Assembly (NCBI GenBank): GCA_028023455.1
Contig: JAQFVV010000042.1
Span: forward strand, 7,957,922-8,021,921
Reading direction: 5' to 3'
Origin: Epiperipatus broadwayi
Taxonomy: Eukaryota > Onychophora > Udeonychophora > Euonychophora > Peripatidae
Length of the DNA: 64,000 nucleotides
The translations under genes and the position numbers were made by a program. Shown here piece by piece: positions 25,128 to 36,533 of the stretch. The notes under the pieces were generated by a model. It was not told the DNA's origin. It searched no databases and saw nothing but the letters and a program-made list of their open reading frames with translations. Each line of letters begins with the position of its first letter. Within the stretch, counting starts at the first letter, position 1.

Positions 25128-25180
25128 TCCCCAGACTAGTATCTAATATAAATATATATATATGGCTTCATTAGTAAGGA
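25128..25180 (-). ncRNA. Degenerate hammerhead with TA microsatellite in stem II
   Basis: On the minus strand stem I (UCCUUA against UGGGGA), stem III ACUAGU and cleavage C are kept, but the core reads CUAAUGA and GAA has become GAU. Stem II is replaced by a long (TA)n-rich loop. It should be inactive. Confidence 0.5.
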
Positions 25181-25875
25181 ACTTTTTGAATTTTTTTAAA
25201 CTATGCATCTTGGATCTTTTGGATTTAATACCTCTGTTCTCTAGCATTCATTTTTTACTTTTTAATACCAGCCCAAATTGAAAAAACTTTTTTTAATTTT
25301 TTAATTCATGATTATGTGCTTGCATAATTATATAGATCTGAAACTAATTCAATTTTCATATATTATGGTGACTTTAGTTTTTTTTTATAATCTTATGCAT
25401 CTTTATTCTTTGGCCAGAATTGGTACAAAACTAATACATTATACAATCTTGACTTACACTTTGCTGTTGATTAGCAACTTTTTTTGTTCTCTTCATTTTT
25501 ATGCCATTCAGAGTATGCTTTAATAATCAATAGATATCAGATGATAGTATTTAATAAATCCTTATCTGTTGCTGTTCTGTCCATAATATATCGGTCATGT
25601 GATGTATTATTGGTTTTATAGCCAATTATGGCTAAAGAATAAAAGTGCCTAAGTTTATATAAAAAAACCTAAGATCATCATAATATATAGAAAATGAATG
25701 AGTCTTAGATCTATACAACTATGCAATTAAGCTTAGACTTAAAAAATTTAAAAAAAAATTAATTTGGTCTTGTAGTCTGATAGTATAACAAAAAAGAAAA
25801 AGTGGTGGCTACAGGAAAGGAATATTAGATATGAAAGATTCAAGTGCATCATTTAAAAAAAAGCCAAAAGGTTTA

Positions 25876-25918
25876 TTCATCACTGATGAAAGTCATAAAC
25901 TAGAAATTAGCCTGGAAA
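25876..25918 (+). ncRNA. Degenerate hammerhead, family A-like
   Basis: CUGAUGA (25883-25889) and GAA (25903-25905) are intact around a weak AAGUCAUAAACUA stem II. Stem III has decayed to AUUAGC and stem I pairs poorly. Confidence 0.5.
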
Positions 25919-26221
25919 TATCTAGATAGGACAGCACTGAATAAGATTTTATTAAGAGCTACTACCTGGCATCTGTTGATTATTAAAGTTTACATTGGAT
26001 TGCATAGAAGTAAGGAGAATAAAGAATTTGCTAATGAATTGCAATGTATAAGCTAAGATTATGGGATGTATTGTTGGTTATGTGAAATTAAAAAATATAT
26101 AGTCAAATTTATACTTTAAAACTCTTTTGGGTAAAACATATTTATTTAAATAATAAAATATTACAATCAAGCAATGACATATCATCAATTCCACTTAAAT
26201 TAACAAAATGTAGAAAATGGA

Positions 26222-26225
<4 letters not shown>

Positions 26226-26301
<76 letters not shown>
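26226..26301. repeat. Compound (AAT)n-(GAT)n microsatellite
   Basis: About 12 AAT/ATA units pass directly into about 13 GAT/TGA units. The switch by one base per unit suggests expansion of a point variant. Confidence 0.95.
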
Positions 26302-26379
26302 GATAATTAACAAAAACTAGCAAAATAAAAACATATAGAGGGAGACTGTGTATTCATTATGATAATGAATACTCAGAAG

Positions 26380-27291
26380 AAGTACAAAGGGAAGTAGGAA
26401 GACTTGCATTGGATGCAGATGTATGGACATCAAGGGAGGCAATTCAAGGAGAAATGGGATGGTCAAGTTTTTATATGAGAAATGCAAAAAGTAAAATGAA
26501 AATGTTTGGTAGATAGCAGTTTATGGATAATAAAAGAATAGCCAAAATAATATTTAATTGAGTTACGAGTAAATAGGCAACAAGATGGATGAGAAAGGTA
26601 ATACAATATGTAAAAGATTTGGATAAAGAATTTATATAAGTATATTTGTACAAAAGATGGAATGATTGTGTTAGGAGGATTGTTGAGTGTTGTAGTGGTA
26701 AGGAATGGGATAAAAGAATAGATTTATTAATAAAGAGTATGGAGTTAGAGAGATGGAGAACTAGTATGGAGAATAAAAAGAGTTTAAATATATATAGAAG
26801 TAAACAGAATATTAGGTGTGAGTTAATATATGATAATAGTAAGGAAAGTAGTTTATTGTTTAAGGCTCAAACGGAATCTTTAGCAACAAGAGAATATACA
26901 TGTAAATGGAAAAATATTGGTGATTTAGTCAGTAAATTGTGTAAGGAAGGAATAGAAAATATTAGGCATCTGTTAATTGAATGTAAATGCTTGAAAACAG
27001 AAAAGGTACATATAATGAAGTTGTTTAAGAATAAATATGAAAAAAAATGATTATACAGAAAATGGATTATTGGTTTTTATGCTGGGTTTGGAAAAAGATA
27101 AGGGGGATTTATATATAAAGCCAGAGAGTTGATAAAGATTATGTTGTGGAAATGGGTTGGAGCAGAATATGGGAAAACTTGGAGTGGAGAATGGAAAATA
27201 AAGTGGCTAACAGGTTTCTCTGGGCATAATTGCTGAGAGATTCTTGATTTCGTTTAAGGAGAAGCCACAGTACATCACATCACATCACATG
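26380..27291 (+). pseudogene. CACAT-tailed LINE, 5'-truncated copy 1
   Basis: From 26380 the sequence is closely similar to 35041-35960. The main open part (26646-27050) ends with KLCKEGIENIRHLLIECKC, a zinc-binding C-terminal module (CxxC...H...C), preceded by RWRTSMENKKSLNIYRSK. In-frame stops occur near 26515, 26563 and 26576, and a frameshift in an A-run near 27045 breaks the last part. The 3' end GGAGAAGCCACAGTACATC leads into (CACAT)n at 27270-27290. The RT core is missing (5' truncation). Clade not assigned. Confidence 0.85.
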
Positions 27292-28155
27292 AATGCAGAA
27301 ACTTAGTTGGTCTTTTGTTATATTAAATTTAGATAAACATGTTGGTTTTGAGATTAATATTTTATTAATAATCACAATTACCTTTATTTGTAATTATTTA
27401 AAGGTATTGTCTATGGATAAGAATAAAAAAATTTTTGGATTCAGCCTGAACGCAGGAATTATTTATGCAGTTCTCTGGAGTTTTTTTATTTTGGTGTAAA
27501 AGTATTTTTTATGAGAGGAATCTGACTTTTGATTAGTGGCAATGAAGTATTTGAACAAATTAACAGTTAATGTTTTGAATGAAATTCTGTAATGTTTAAA
27601 TTATGATTCATAGAATATAACATTATTTATGATTTTTTTTTTTACATCATTGGCAAAACATATATAAATAAGAATAATGCTGAAAATGAACTTTTTAATA
27701 AAATAATTCCTTCCTTAATTGATAAACTTTTGTTTTTTGGTTTATAAGGGAGAATTTGCATATCAAAAAGACTGCTTAATTTAATACTATAAAAATCAAT
27801 ATAAAGTTATTAATGAATTGTTTTTTATTGATGTGGGTAATATTAATAAAAAATTTTTTTAATTATTATTATCTAATCAGACTTTATTTTCTTGTAGTTC
27901 GTTTTTTAATCATTCATATAAGTTCTCTGTTTATATTGTTATTTTTGATTTTCTGATTTTCATAAAATTTAATTTTCATCAAATGTAAGTTGTTTTTTTT
28001 TAGAATAAAAAATAAATCTACAATTAGTTTTGATAACATATTTATATTGGTTTATAAAGCTCACATGGATGCTCTGGCTCCTGTATTTCTTTTCATTTTT
28101 AATTTTTTCATCCAAAAGTCTATTTAAATTACTATGGTAGTTCTTATATTTATGA
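27292..28155. other. AT-rich noncoding stretch
   Basis: No gene recognised. Small frames at 27293-27499 and on the minus strand at 27969-28163 have no recognisable features. Confidence 0.4.
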
Positions 28156-28159
28156 ATGG

Positions 28160-28720
28160 ACATTAAAAGAGATTTGAAAATTACAGACTAGTTTTAGTAG
28201 CAATCTCAGATAAATTATTTGAAAAATATTTTTACCAGAATTTCAGCATGAATTTTTGAAAAACAGATCTATAAATTCGATATATGTTACTGTTGTTGTG
28301 GTATGTGCTATTGATAATCAAATTGATATACTTGGTTTGGCTAAAATGTTTAACAAAATTTTCCATTTTGTACTTTAAGTTGTAGTATGTGAGAGTAACA
28401 AATCATACACAGATTGATTTACATCATTTTTGCACAGAAGTTTGCTTTATTAAATATTTGGAATACTTTTCAAGAGGATGTTTTGTACCCTTTTCTGTTC
28501 AATGTATATAATTGGACTTGAATGACATTATCTCTAACTGTTGTATGTTTTACTATTAAGATAGATAATTATATCGAAACATTTTAATGATTGTGAGTAT
28601 TTACAAAATAATATCAGAAAGTTTTATGAACATGAATGGGGATGAGAGAAAAATGATTTTTTCAAGAAAAACATTCCTAGCTTATTTAATTATTTACTAA
28701 ATAGAAATTAATGAAAGTAA
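28160..28720 (+). pseudogene. CR1/Jockey-type LINE reverse transcriptase scrap
   Basis: Across frames the plus strand reads NYRLVLVAISDKLFEKYF near 28180 (counterpart of NYRPISLLS..SKLFEKI), then a QIDILGLAKMFNKIFHFVL block near 28320 (counterpart of DFAKAFDKVxHxxL), then a QEDVLYPFLFNVYI block near 28470 (counterpart of PQGSVLGPLLFxIYIN). The order and spacing are right for RT blocks of a CR1 or Jockey group LINE. There are many frame breaks. Confidence 0.55.
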
Positions 28721-29690
28721 AATTGAAATATTGTTTTAGTTGCTAAGGTAGATTTCGCATATAATTTACAATATTACATTATATGAGAAGCATATAAAAT
28801 AGTGGACTATATTTTGAGAGGAATATGATTCCTTAATAGAAATACTTATAAATACCCTTTTATTTTATTCTTTCTAAACTATGACAGTGTTGTTTGGAAT
28901 TATTTTAGAACAAATTTAGAGTAGTTAAGAATTTTTTTTTAATGTTTGAATTCTTAATTATATTATATTTTTTATAAAAATAATTTGACAAATCAACTTA
29001 GTAAACTGCATTAGTGAAATTTCTTATAATGTTCTTGTCATTTGTGTGAAACATAGAAAGATAATTTGCATTGCAAAGTTTAGAATTAATTGTCTAAGAT
29101 ATTCTTTCTGTTTAGGCTTCATAATTATATATTATACTTTTATTGTCAAGTTGATATTCAGCATTTAACTGTGAATGAAATGAAAAATGTAATAATCTAT
29201 ATAGATATATTTCAATACATTTATGAATGAATGTACCTATTAATACACGTGTGGGTATACACTTGTAATCATATCTGTGTGTGGGTATATGTATTTATAA
29301 ATATATATATTGCAATTATTGTTTTTATTATACATTTTGTCTTTTTTATTGTTGTTGTTTTTAAAGTTGACAATATATTCTGTAATTAAGTTTTTTATTC
29401 ATGCCTGCAAAATGCATTGGTCAAAAAAGGTGAAATAAATTTTATTTGGTAAAATATTAAGAGAATAATATAATTAATTGTCTTCATAAAGGGAGTTTTA
29501 GGTGATTATTTTATAACCACTCATTTTATGTTGAGAGATTATCGTAGTTTGAGAAATCTTCTGTGTTATATTGAGAACATATATTGACATGATTATTTAG
29601 GATTTATATAATTTTGAAAATCATTAAGAATGATTAAATCAGAAGTTTTTCTATGTATATTTTTATGTCTTTTATATATCAATATATGTA
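28721..29690. other. AT-rich noncoding stretch
   Basis: No gene recognised. Short AT and TG/TA microsatellites near 29270-29320. Confidence 0.4.
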
Positions 29691-29696
29691 TATAAT

Positions 29697-30665
29697 GAGG
29701 GAATTGAATTCAGACTTTCAAGTTTTGTACAGCTATGAATTGCACCTTTTACAACTGATATACATGACCACATAATGTGAAAAATATAAATGATTTCCAA
29801 TATTTGTATTTCGTGCTGAAACATCACTCATTCATTTGCCCAGATCACCATCTCTCACACATATATGCAATAAGTGCTCAGTTTATATTAAGATAGCAAA
29901 TCTTCAAACTTTAATGGACAAACTTCCAGTCTTCATCACCCTTCAACTCTTTAGCCATCCATATCATTGAAAATCTGATGATTAAACATTCAAAGCCTTA
30001 TTAATACCAATATTATTGTCACACCCATGTGACTTTATCACTGTAACCTTTCACATATAAGACCTTAATATATCAATTTAAATACACAGAAGAGAGATGG
30101 GAAGAATACAGGCTGAATATGTAATATTCAAAAATAAAAAGGCATTTGGACTCAGACTTTCCAGCTTCCTACAGCTATGCATTTTATCTTATGCAACTGA
30201 TGCACAACCTGTGAAAAAGATAAATGAGCTCCAATATAAGTATTTTGAGCTGAACTAGCATTCATGAGTTGGTGCAGATCACCATCCCCCACACATATAT
30301 ACAATCAGTGGTCAGTTTATATTAAGATAGCAAATCTTCAACCTTTAAAGAACAAATTTCAAACTTTGTCACCCATCATCAGATTTTCAATGATATGGAT
30401 AACTGAAGAGTTGGAGGGTGATGAAGGTTGAAATTTGTTCATTAAAGCTTGAAAATTTGCTATCTTAATATAAATTGAGCACCGATTCTATATGTGTGTG
30501 GGAGATGATGATCTGGTCTAACTGATGAGTGCTGGTTCAGCATGAAATACATATATTGAAAATCATTTTTTTTTTTCACATCTATGCAATCATGTGTATC
30601 AGTTGTATAAAGATGAAGTGCATTGCTTTAGAAAGCTTGAAAGCCTGAGTTTGAGTCCCTTATTA
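29697..30665. mobile_element. Tandem and inverted HHR elements, family D
   Basis: Three units. Unit 1 (about 29697-30140) and unit 2 (about 30150-30365) are in the same, minus orientation. Their ribozyme regions start at 29797 and 30231, so the tandem period is 434 bp. Unit 3 (about 30366-30665) is in plus orientation and pairs with unit 2 as a palindrome (shared TTTGCTATCTTAATATAAA). Each unit has a terminal GAGTTTGAGTCCC-type block resembling a Pol III box B, about 110 bp from the ribozyme. The related elements at 42357-42861 and 49382-49815 share the whole layout. No protein is encoded. Confidence 0.7.
30517..30560 (+). ncRNA. Hammerhead ribozyme motif, family D
   Basis: CUGAUGA at 30522-30528; strong stem II GUGCUG-GUU-CAGCAU (30529-30543, six pairs including one G-U); GAA 30544-30546; stem III AUA-CA-UAU (30547-30554); A as the cleavage-site base. 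Stem I UCUAA/UUGAA is partly worn (one mismatch, one G-U), but in the 42.46 kb copy it is perfect. The two minus-strand relatives at about 29797-29840 and 30231-30275 have core mutations (UGAAUGA and CUCAUGA). Confidence 0.7.
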
Positions 30666-31840
30666 CATTAAGTTTAGTATAGATAGTATACTTATATTTG
30701 ATTATTATATATATATTAAAGTCTTTCAATGTTTTAATTATGATTTGATGAATATGAAGCAACATAGAGGATTATATAATTTTTATGTAACAAATAATTC
30801 ATTTTGTCAAGTAAAAATATATATAAATAATGATATTACACATAAATAATTAGTGACAAATTATACCATAAACAAAACCAGATGTTAGAATTGTTAAAAT
30901 TTTAAAATAAATAATTGTACAAGTTTGAAAGATCAAAAAATGTTTGAGCATTAAAATGACAGTCTAAGTACTTTCAATTGACTAAATTCTAATTTTTTAT
31001 TCATTTGAGAGTTGACCCAAAAATCTTTAGGTTTAAATTTAGTCATATTCTCTGCTAAACTGCACATGTCATTTGTCATTATGAGCAAGAACCATGTCAC
31101 AGTGAACAGCATCATTAAACTCAAGTGAAAAACAGTCAGTGAAAGAAAATCATATATGGGTAGATACCTATTATGTTTTGCTTTGACTGGAACAGTCCTA
31201 ACTTGTTTTGTTTTTTTTTAATTGGATTAGGTGGATTTTTAAAAAATTTCATTTTCTTATATATTGGTAAAACATTTCTAGATTTTAATAATTTTAGTTG
31301 AGTTTTAGTTAATCCAATTGTAAATAGTTAGATGCTGTGATTATTAATTTGATTGTTGCATATGCACTTTCAATGAGAAATTAAAAATTGTGTCTATCAT
31401 TTAAACATAATAATATAGAATTTAGAGAAATTGTATAATTTTTAATTTAGTTTTTAAATCATCACTGTTTAAAAAAATGGAAGAAATACTTTTAGCAACA
31501 TAGTCAAGCCAAAAAATTAAAAAAAAAAAAAAACGGAAAAAGTACTACTTGCAAATGAATACTGTAAAAAATTCTATATTTAAAACTAAAGAAATTGCTT
31601 TTTAAAAATAATATAATTAGAATAAAAATTAAAAATAGGATTGTAATGAATGGGATAATATGGTTAGACTATCTCCATTATCTATCATTAAATATTGAAT
31701 GTATAGAAAATTTTAAATTTTGTTTAAACTTTTTAAATGCAAACAACTTACTTGTTAGTAATAACGCATATATAGATATAGACATCACAGGTTGGTAATT
31801 ATACAATATTTTGAGTAGTATTATTTTTCCATTCTTCTTT
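30666..31840. other. AT-rich noncoding stretch
   Basis: No gene recognised. A-run at 31517-31534. The frame at 31595-31798 has no recognisable features. Confidence 0.4.
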
Positions 31841-31854
31841 CTATATTACTAGCA

Positions 31855-31930
31855 ATAAGAGTCAAACTTACATCTTTAGATTCTTGAATATTGAATTTTA
31901 AGGCAATGCTCTAACCAACTGACCTATTCT
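31855..31930 (-). other. tRNA-like (Pol III promoter-like) sequence, possible SINE head
   Basis: The minus strand reads TAGGTCAGTTGGTTAGAGC (31908-31926), a close match to a tRNA box A region, and AGTTTGACTC (31859-31868), which resembles box B. The spacing between them (58) is longer than in a standard tRNA, and the acceptor ends do not pair convincingly. It is probably a tRNA-derived SINE relic rather than a functional tRNA. Confidence 0.45.
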
Positions 31931-31997
31931 GTCAAAAGCACATATAGTAGAAATTTCATATATTTGTCTACGGATTGTAATGAAATTTTTTAATTTT

Positions 31998-32445
31998 CAT
32001 TTTTATTGAAGATGTATGGTGCAGAAACATGGCCGATCACTAAGAAAATAGAAGACAAGCAATGTGTAACAGAAATGAGAATGCTTAGGTTTGCCTCGGG
32101 CCTCACTAGAAAGGACAAAGTGAAAAATGAAGTAATTCGAGAAAATATGAGAGTGAGAATGATCAGTGAAAAAATGAAAGAATCAAGGTTGAGGTGGTTT
32201 GGTCATGTTAAGAGAAGAGAAGAAAATTACATTGGAAGGAAGATTTTGGAGATGGAACCACCGGGGAAAAGACCCAGGGGTAGACCTAAGATCAGATGGA
32301 TTGATCGAGTGAGAAAGGACTTGCAGGAGATGTCACTTAGGGAGGAAATGACTTTAGATCGAGTAGCCTGGAGAAGATTGATCCGCACTAGCGACCCCAC
32401 TTGATGTGGGATTAATCAAGCTGTGGAAGAAGAAGAAGAAGATTG
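31998..32445 (+). pseudogene. RTE-clade LINE, 3' terminal part with open frame
   Basis: An uninterrupted frame at 32006-32401 reads YGAETWPITKKIEDKQ at the start and ends RLIRTSDPT. It contains LRWFGHVKRREENYIGRK and GKRPRGRPKIRWIDRVRKDL, the conserved C-terminal region of RTE-type LINEs after the reverse transcriptase. The stop is followed by a short 3' end, TGGGATTAATCAAGCTG, and a (GAA)n tail at about 32426-32442, again typical of RTE. It is severely 5' truncated (no RT core), so it cannot move on its own. The frame has no stops, unlike the RTE copies at 18.6 and 46.3 kb, and is less AT-rich than its surroundings, so it is probably a younger insertion. Confidence 0.88.
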
Positions 32446-32817
32446 AAGATGTATATATTTTTGCTATAATTGCTTTCATTTATTTTATGTAAAGAAATTC
32501 ACATCATATTTCAGGCAGTGTTGGGCAATAAGTTTTTTAAAGAATATGTATTCTTTTCAGCGCAGCAAAATGTAATGTAGATTAAGGGTTATATGATATA
32601 ATTATGAATATATGTATATATTTACGTTCTTGTATCTTGAAATGCTGGGTATGGTGTAAATTTTTTATTGTTATTGTTTCTAATAGTATTTTACATCAAA
32701 AAAAAAAAAAAAAAAAAAATACAGGATTAATAGCAATATTCATTAGGAACACTAATAAAACTTTATTGATAAAAATTTAGACAATAATAATCATATAATG
32801 TTATTTATTTAACTTAA
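32446..32817. other. AT-rich noncoding stretch
   Basis: A-run of about 21 at 32699-32719. No gene seen. Confidence 0.4.
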
Positions 32818-32920
32818 TTTTTTTTTTTTTTCATGTGTCATAGCATCGGCCGGGAAGCGAACCCACTAACCCGGAACAACTGCTTGTAAGGCAGTTGTGC
32901 TAACCTCTCGACCACCAACG
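32818..32920 (-). mobile_element. tRNA-derived SINE-like element, copy 1
   Basis: Minus strand: GTTGGTGGTCGAGAGGTTAG (box A region of type II tRNA flavour), an anticodon-like stem-loop ACTGC-CTTACAA-GCAGT, GTGGGTTCGCTTCCC (box B) and a CATGA end, followed by an A tail (the T-run at 32818-32831). The 5' end lacks the GTCAAGC seen in the other two copies. No clear target duplication. It is essentially only a tRNA-like head plus tail. Confidence 0.75.
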
Positions 32921-33790
32921 TATATAATCTAACTAAGTAGCAAATTCAATCAATAAATTCAGTAAGAGTGATAAAAACTAGATAATTTAATGTAATTTTT
33001 TGTTTGCTATCAGAAAAATAATTGTCTTTAAATATATTATTAATTATCTTATTGTTATTTCTATTTAAAAAGTTTTTAAAATATGTCAAATATTTATGTG
33101 ATTTGAGATATGCTATGAATTTGAAATAATCAGTAAAATAGCTTTATGTTGAGTCTAAATATTTACTGATAAACATTAAAATATAATTACCATTACTTTT
33201 TTTATTTCAATCTTGTTTAGATTGATTATTTAATTTATATATTACAACATCGTGAACAAATAAGTTATATTGAATATTTGATCGTTATAGTTATTTATTA
33301 TATAAATTTATTATTCATACATGTTTTTATCTGCTGTATAATATTAAAGAATCAATTTCAATAACATAAATATCTTTATAGAGAAAACAAAACTACTATC
33401 TTCCAAAGAAAAAATAGAATTTAGAGTAATTTTAATATTAAAAATGATGAGAATAATAATAAAAAAAAGGACTATGTCATTATTGAGATAAAAAAACAAA
33501 AATAACTATTCTATATTTTAAGGAAGAGGAATTCTAATGATATATTTTTAGAAGATAAAAATATTATTTGTTAAATGGAAGATTTGAACTAAATTTATTG
33601 TTTATCTGCCTTCCATTGTTATCAGTTTCAAATACTGATAGTTTCTACTGGTATAAATTTGATTTGCCCAAATATACATTTATAATAAACCTCTTTTATC
33701 ATATAAAAAAAAAGTTCAATTAATTTAGTGGATAAATTAACAAAGCTTTCAGTCAAAACATGAATATTGGCTGGCACTTTGATATAAAAA
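32921..33790. other. AT-rich noncoding stretch
   Basis: No gene or repeat boundary recognised. Confidence 0.4.
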
Positions 33791-33819
33791 AGAAGTAAAT
33801 GATGACTGTTGGAGGAAAA

Positions 33820-34330
33820 GTGCTTAGATTGGTAAGCTAGAAAGTGGTCAAGTTTTGGGATAGGACAGCATTGGATAGGAATTTAAACACTACCATTTGG
33901 AAACTGATCTCAAATTTATGCAATCTGGTCAATATGGAATAGAATAACTAGATTTACTACTTAAAAGTACTATAGGTCACTTGGTGTTTTGTTGGTGTTA
34001 TAATAATCCTATACAAGTAATATAAATGCTTTTATTTATTGAAAAAATGAGAACATCAAAATATATAGATACCAAATTAGTATCAGATCTATATAATATT
34101 GCATGCAAGTTGGCTTAGAATTTCAGATTTATAGCTTGGTAATAAAACAGGAGTGGATAATAGTTATTTAAAGTGCACTAGATTCAAATAAATCCAGATG
34201 CATTTAAAAATCTTCCCTGCTGAATAACCATAAGCTAGAAACTAGGCAGGATATTGTTAGAGCAGCACAAAATAGGGATTTATTATATACTACTACATTA
34301 AGTTCACAATTTTATTCCAAATAAAAAATT
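33820..34330 (+). mobile_element. Two direct relics of family A PLE terminus
   Basis: 33830-33945 and 34210-34325 each carry AAGCTAGAAA followed by GGATA..AG.GCAGCA and a downstream block resembling the arms at 25 kb. The second keeps CUGAAUA, GAAACUAGG and a CCUG/CAGG stem I (34217-34254); the first has lost the core. They are old fragments about 400 bp apart in the same orientation, possibly the two termini of one gutted element. Confidence 0.5.
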
Positions 34331-34611
34331 GATCTAGAATATTTTTTTTTTTTTACTATTTTATATCAGTCTGTATGATTTGATCTCCATTAATAAACAT
34401 AAATTATCAAAGTTAATATTTCAAAATTTTTTTACATTTAAATTATTTAAGTATTAATCTCTTAAATATATTATTTAATAAACCTAATAGCCAAAGATAA
34501 TTCAAAGGGGAAAAAATCCTCAGTGCTTTTCATCATTTATTGTTATCTTTGCTTCCTTATTACAATATACATGGACTTAAGTTGAGTCCACTAGAGGGAG
34601 CCAAGGACTCC

Positions 34612-35960
34612 AGTTAACTCTGCAGATGATATCTTTTTGTGTACAGAAAGAAGAGAAGATATGGAAATTATGTTGAGGACATGTGCAAGGGTGGGTAAAG
34701 AGATGGGGATTAAATTTAGTGAAGAAAAATCAAATATAATGATGGTTAATACTGGGGAAAGAGAAGATGTAGAATTTTTATTGGGGGATATAAAGTTAAG
34801 TATGGTGGATAGATATAGGTATTTGGAATCATCTTATGTAATCAGGAAAATTGCTTGGATTAATGAGAGAAAAACTTGGTAAATGAAGCAAAGAAAAGAT
34901 TTGGTAAAGAAACTAACAATATTTTCATATAATAAATATGATGTAGCTAGAATTGTATGGAAGAGAGTTGCAGTAGCAGGGTTAACATATGGTAATGATG
35001 CATTATAGGTTAGTAAAAGAGTTTTAGATTATTTAGAGAAAGTACAAAGGGAAGTAGGAAGACATGCATTAGATGCAGAGATGTGGACAACAAAGGAGGC
35101 AATTCAAGGAGAAATGGGATGGTCAAGTTTTTATATGAGAGATGCAAAAAGTAAAATGAAAATGTTTGGTAGGTTGCAGTTTATGGATAGTAAAAAAATA
35201 GCAAAAATAGTGTTCAATTGGGTTATGAGTAAAGGGCAGGCAACAAGATGGGTGAGAAAGGTAATGCGGTATGTGAAAGATTTAGATAAAGAATTTATAT
35301 CAATATACTTGTATAAAAGATGGGATGATTGTGTTAGGAGGATTGTTGAGTGTTATAGTGGTAAGGAATGGGAGAAAAGAATAGAAGCATTAATAAAAAA
35401 TAGGGAGATGGAGAGATGGAGAACTAGTATGGAGGGTAAGAAGAGTTTAAATATATATAGAAGTAAACGGAATATTGCATGCAAGTTAATTTATGATAAT
35501 AGTAAGGAAAGTAGTTTATTATTTAAGGCTTGAATGGGATCTTTAGCAACAAGAGAATATACATGTAAATGGAAAACCATGGATAATTTAGTGTGCAAAT
35601 TGTGTAAGGAAGGTATAGAAAATATTAGGCACCTGTTGATCGAATGTAAATGCTTGAAAGCAGAAAGGGTACAGATAATGAAGTTATGGGAGAATAGACA
35701 TGAACAAAGTGACTATACAGAAAGTGAGTTATTAGTTTTTATGTTGGGTTTGCGAAGAGATAAGGGGGATTTAGATATAAAGGCCATAGAGTTAACAAAG
35801 ATTATGTTGTGGAAATGGGATGGGGAAGAATATGGGAAAACTTAAGAGTGGGGAATGGAGAATAAAATGGCTAACAGATTTATCTGGGCATAATTGCTGA
35901 GATATTCTTGACTTCATTTAAGGAGAAGCCAAAAATACATCACATCACATCACATCACAT
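34612..35960 (+). pseudogene. CACAT-tailed LINE, copy 2 (RT end to tail)
   Basis: Begins inside the RT: SADDIFLCTERREDMEIML with catalytic ADD at 34622-34630, then KFSEEKSNIMMVN and YRYLESSYV. The following blocks are EKVQREVGRHALDAEMW (35039 on), WSSFYMRDAKSKMKMFGRLQ and a C-terminal zinc-binding module KLCKEGIENIRHLLIECKC near 35600. The frame is broken by stops at about 34880, 35007 and 35533 and by small shifts, but long open parts (35081-35533, 35534-35845) show that it is fairly recent. The 3' end GGAGAAGCC leads into (CACAT)n at 35937-35960. It is 5' truncated. Clade not assigned. Confidence 0.88.
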
Positions 35961-36312
35961 GTATGTAAAGAAGGAATTGAAAATATTAGGCATTTGTTAA
36001 TTGAATGTAAATGTTTGAAAACAGAAAGGGTACATATAATGAAGTTGTGGAAAAATAAATATGAAAAGAGTGATTATACAGAAAATGAATTATTGTTTTT
36101 TATGCTGGGTTTGGGGAAAGATAAGGGGGATTTAGATATAAAGGTTATAGAGTTGACAAAGATTATGTTGTGGAAATGGGATAGAACAGATTGTGGGTAA
36201 ATTTAGAGTGGGGAATGTAAAATAAAGTGGCTAACAGGTTTATCTGGGCATAATTGCTGAGATATTCTTGACTTCGTTTAAGGAGAAGCCATAATACATC
36301 ACATCACATCAT
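35961..36312 (+). pseudogene. CACAT-tailed LINE, copy 3, inserted at the tail of copy 2
   Basis: Starts directly at the end of copy 2's (CACAT)n with GTATGTAAAGAAGGAATTG, inside the zinc-binding C-terminal coding region, and runs to its own 3' end and tail at 36295-36312. The frame 35994-36200 reads LIECKCLKTERVHIMKLWKN. It is closer in sequence to copy 1 than to copy 2 in this part (CLKTE against CLKAE; NKYEK against NRHEQ), so it is a separate insertion rather than a local duplication. Confidence 0.85.
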
Positions 36313-36533
36313 GTTTATGACACTCCATTTTATTTCCTTTTTCCTAGTTTAGGGAATTAAATTTCTCTAAAACTATCCCTATTAAAAAGGGGAGTTTTTA
36401 AACTCTCCTTTCATTTGCAAGCTATATCAACAATGTAGTTACAAGTAAGAATAATTTCAACTTTTATAAAAATGCTATGTATATATATATAGCAGCCATT
36501 GAAATTACAAGAGATTTCTACAGAGATTTCATC

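Larger units (their letters stand above)
25041..26010. mobile_element. Inverted PLE termini, family A-like, with internal third copy
   Basis: Left arm 25041-25180 and right arm 25876-26010 are inverted copies: ATGCAATCCAT...CCAGTGCTGTCCTATCC at the left against GGATAGGACAGCACTG...ATTGGATTGCAT-like text at the right. Each outer arm carries a worn family A hammerhead pointing outwards. A third, direct relative of the left arm lies at about 25490-25585 (TTATCTGTTGCTGTTCTGTCC). The interior (25190-25480, 25600-25860) is not coding. I infer two head-to-head PLE termini plus another fragment. It is older than the 59 kb element. Confidence 0.6.
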
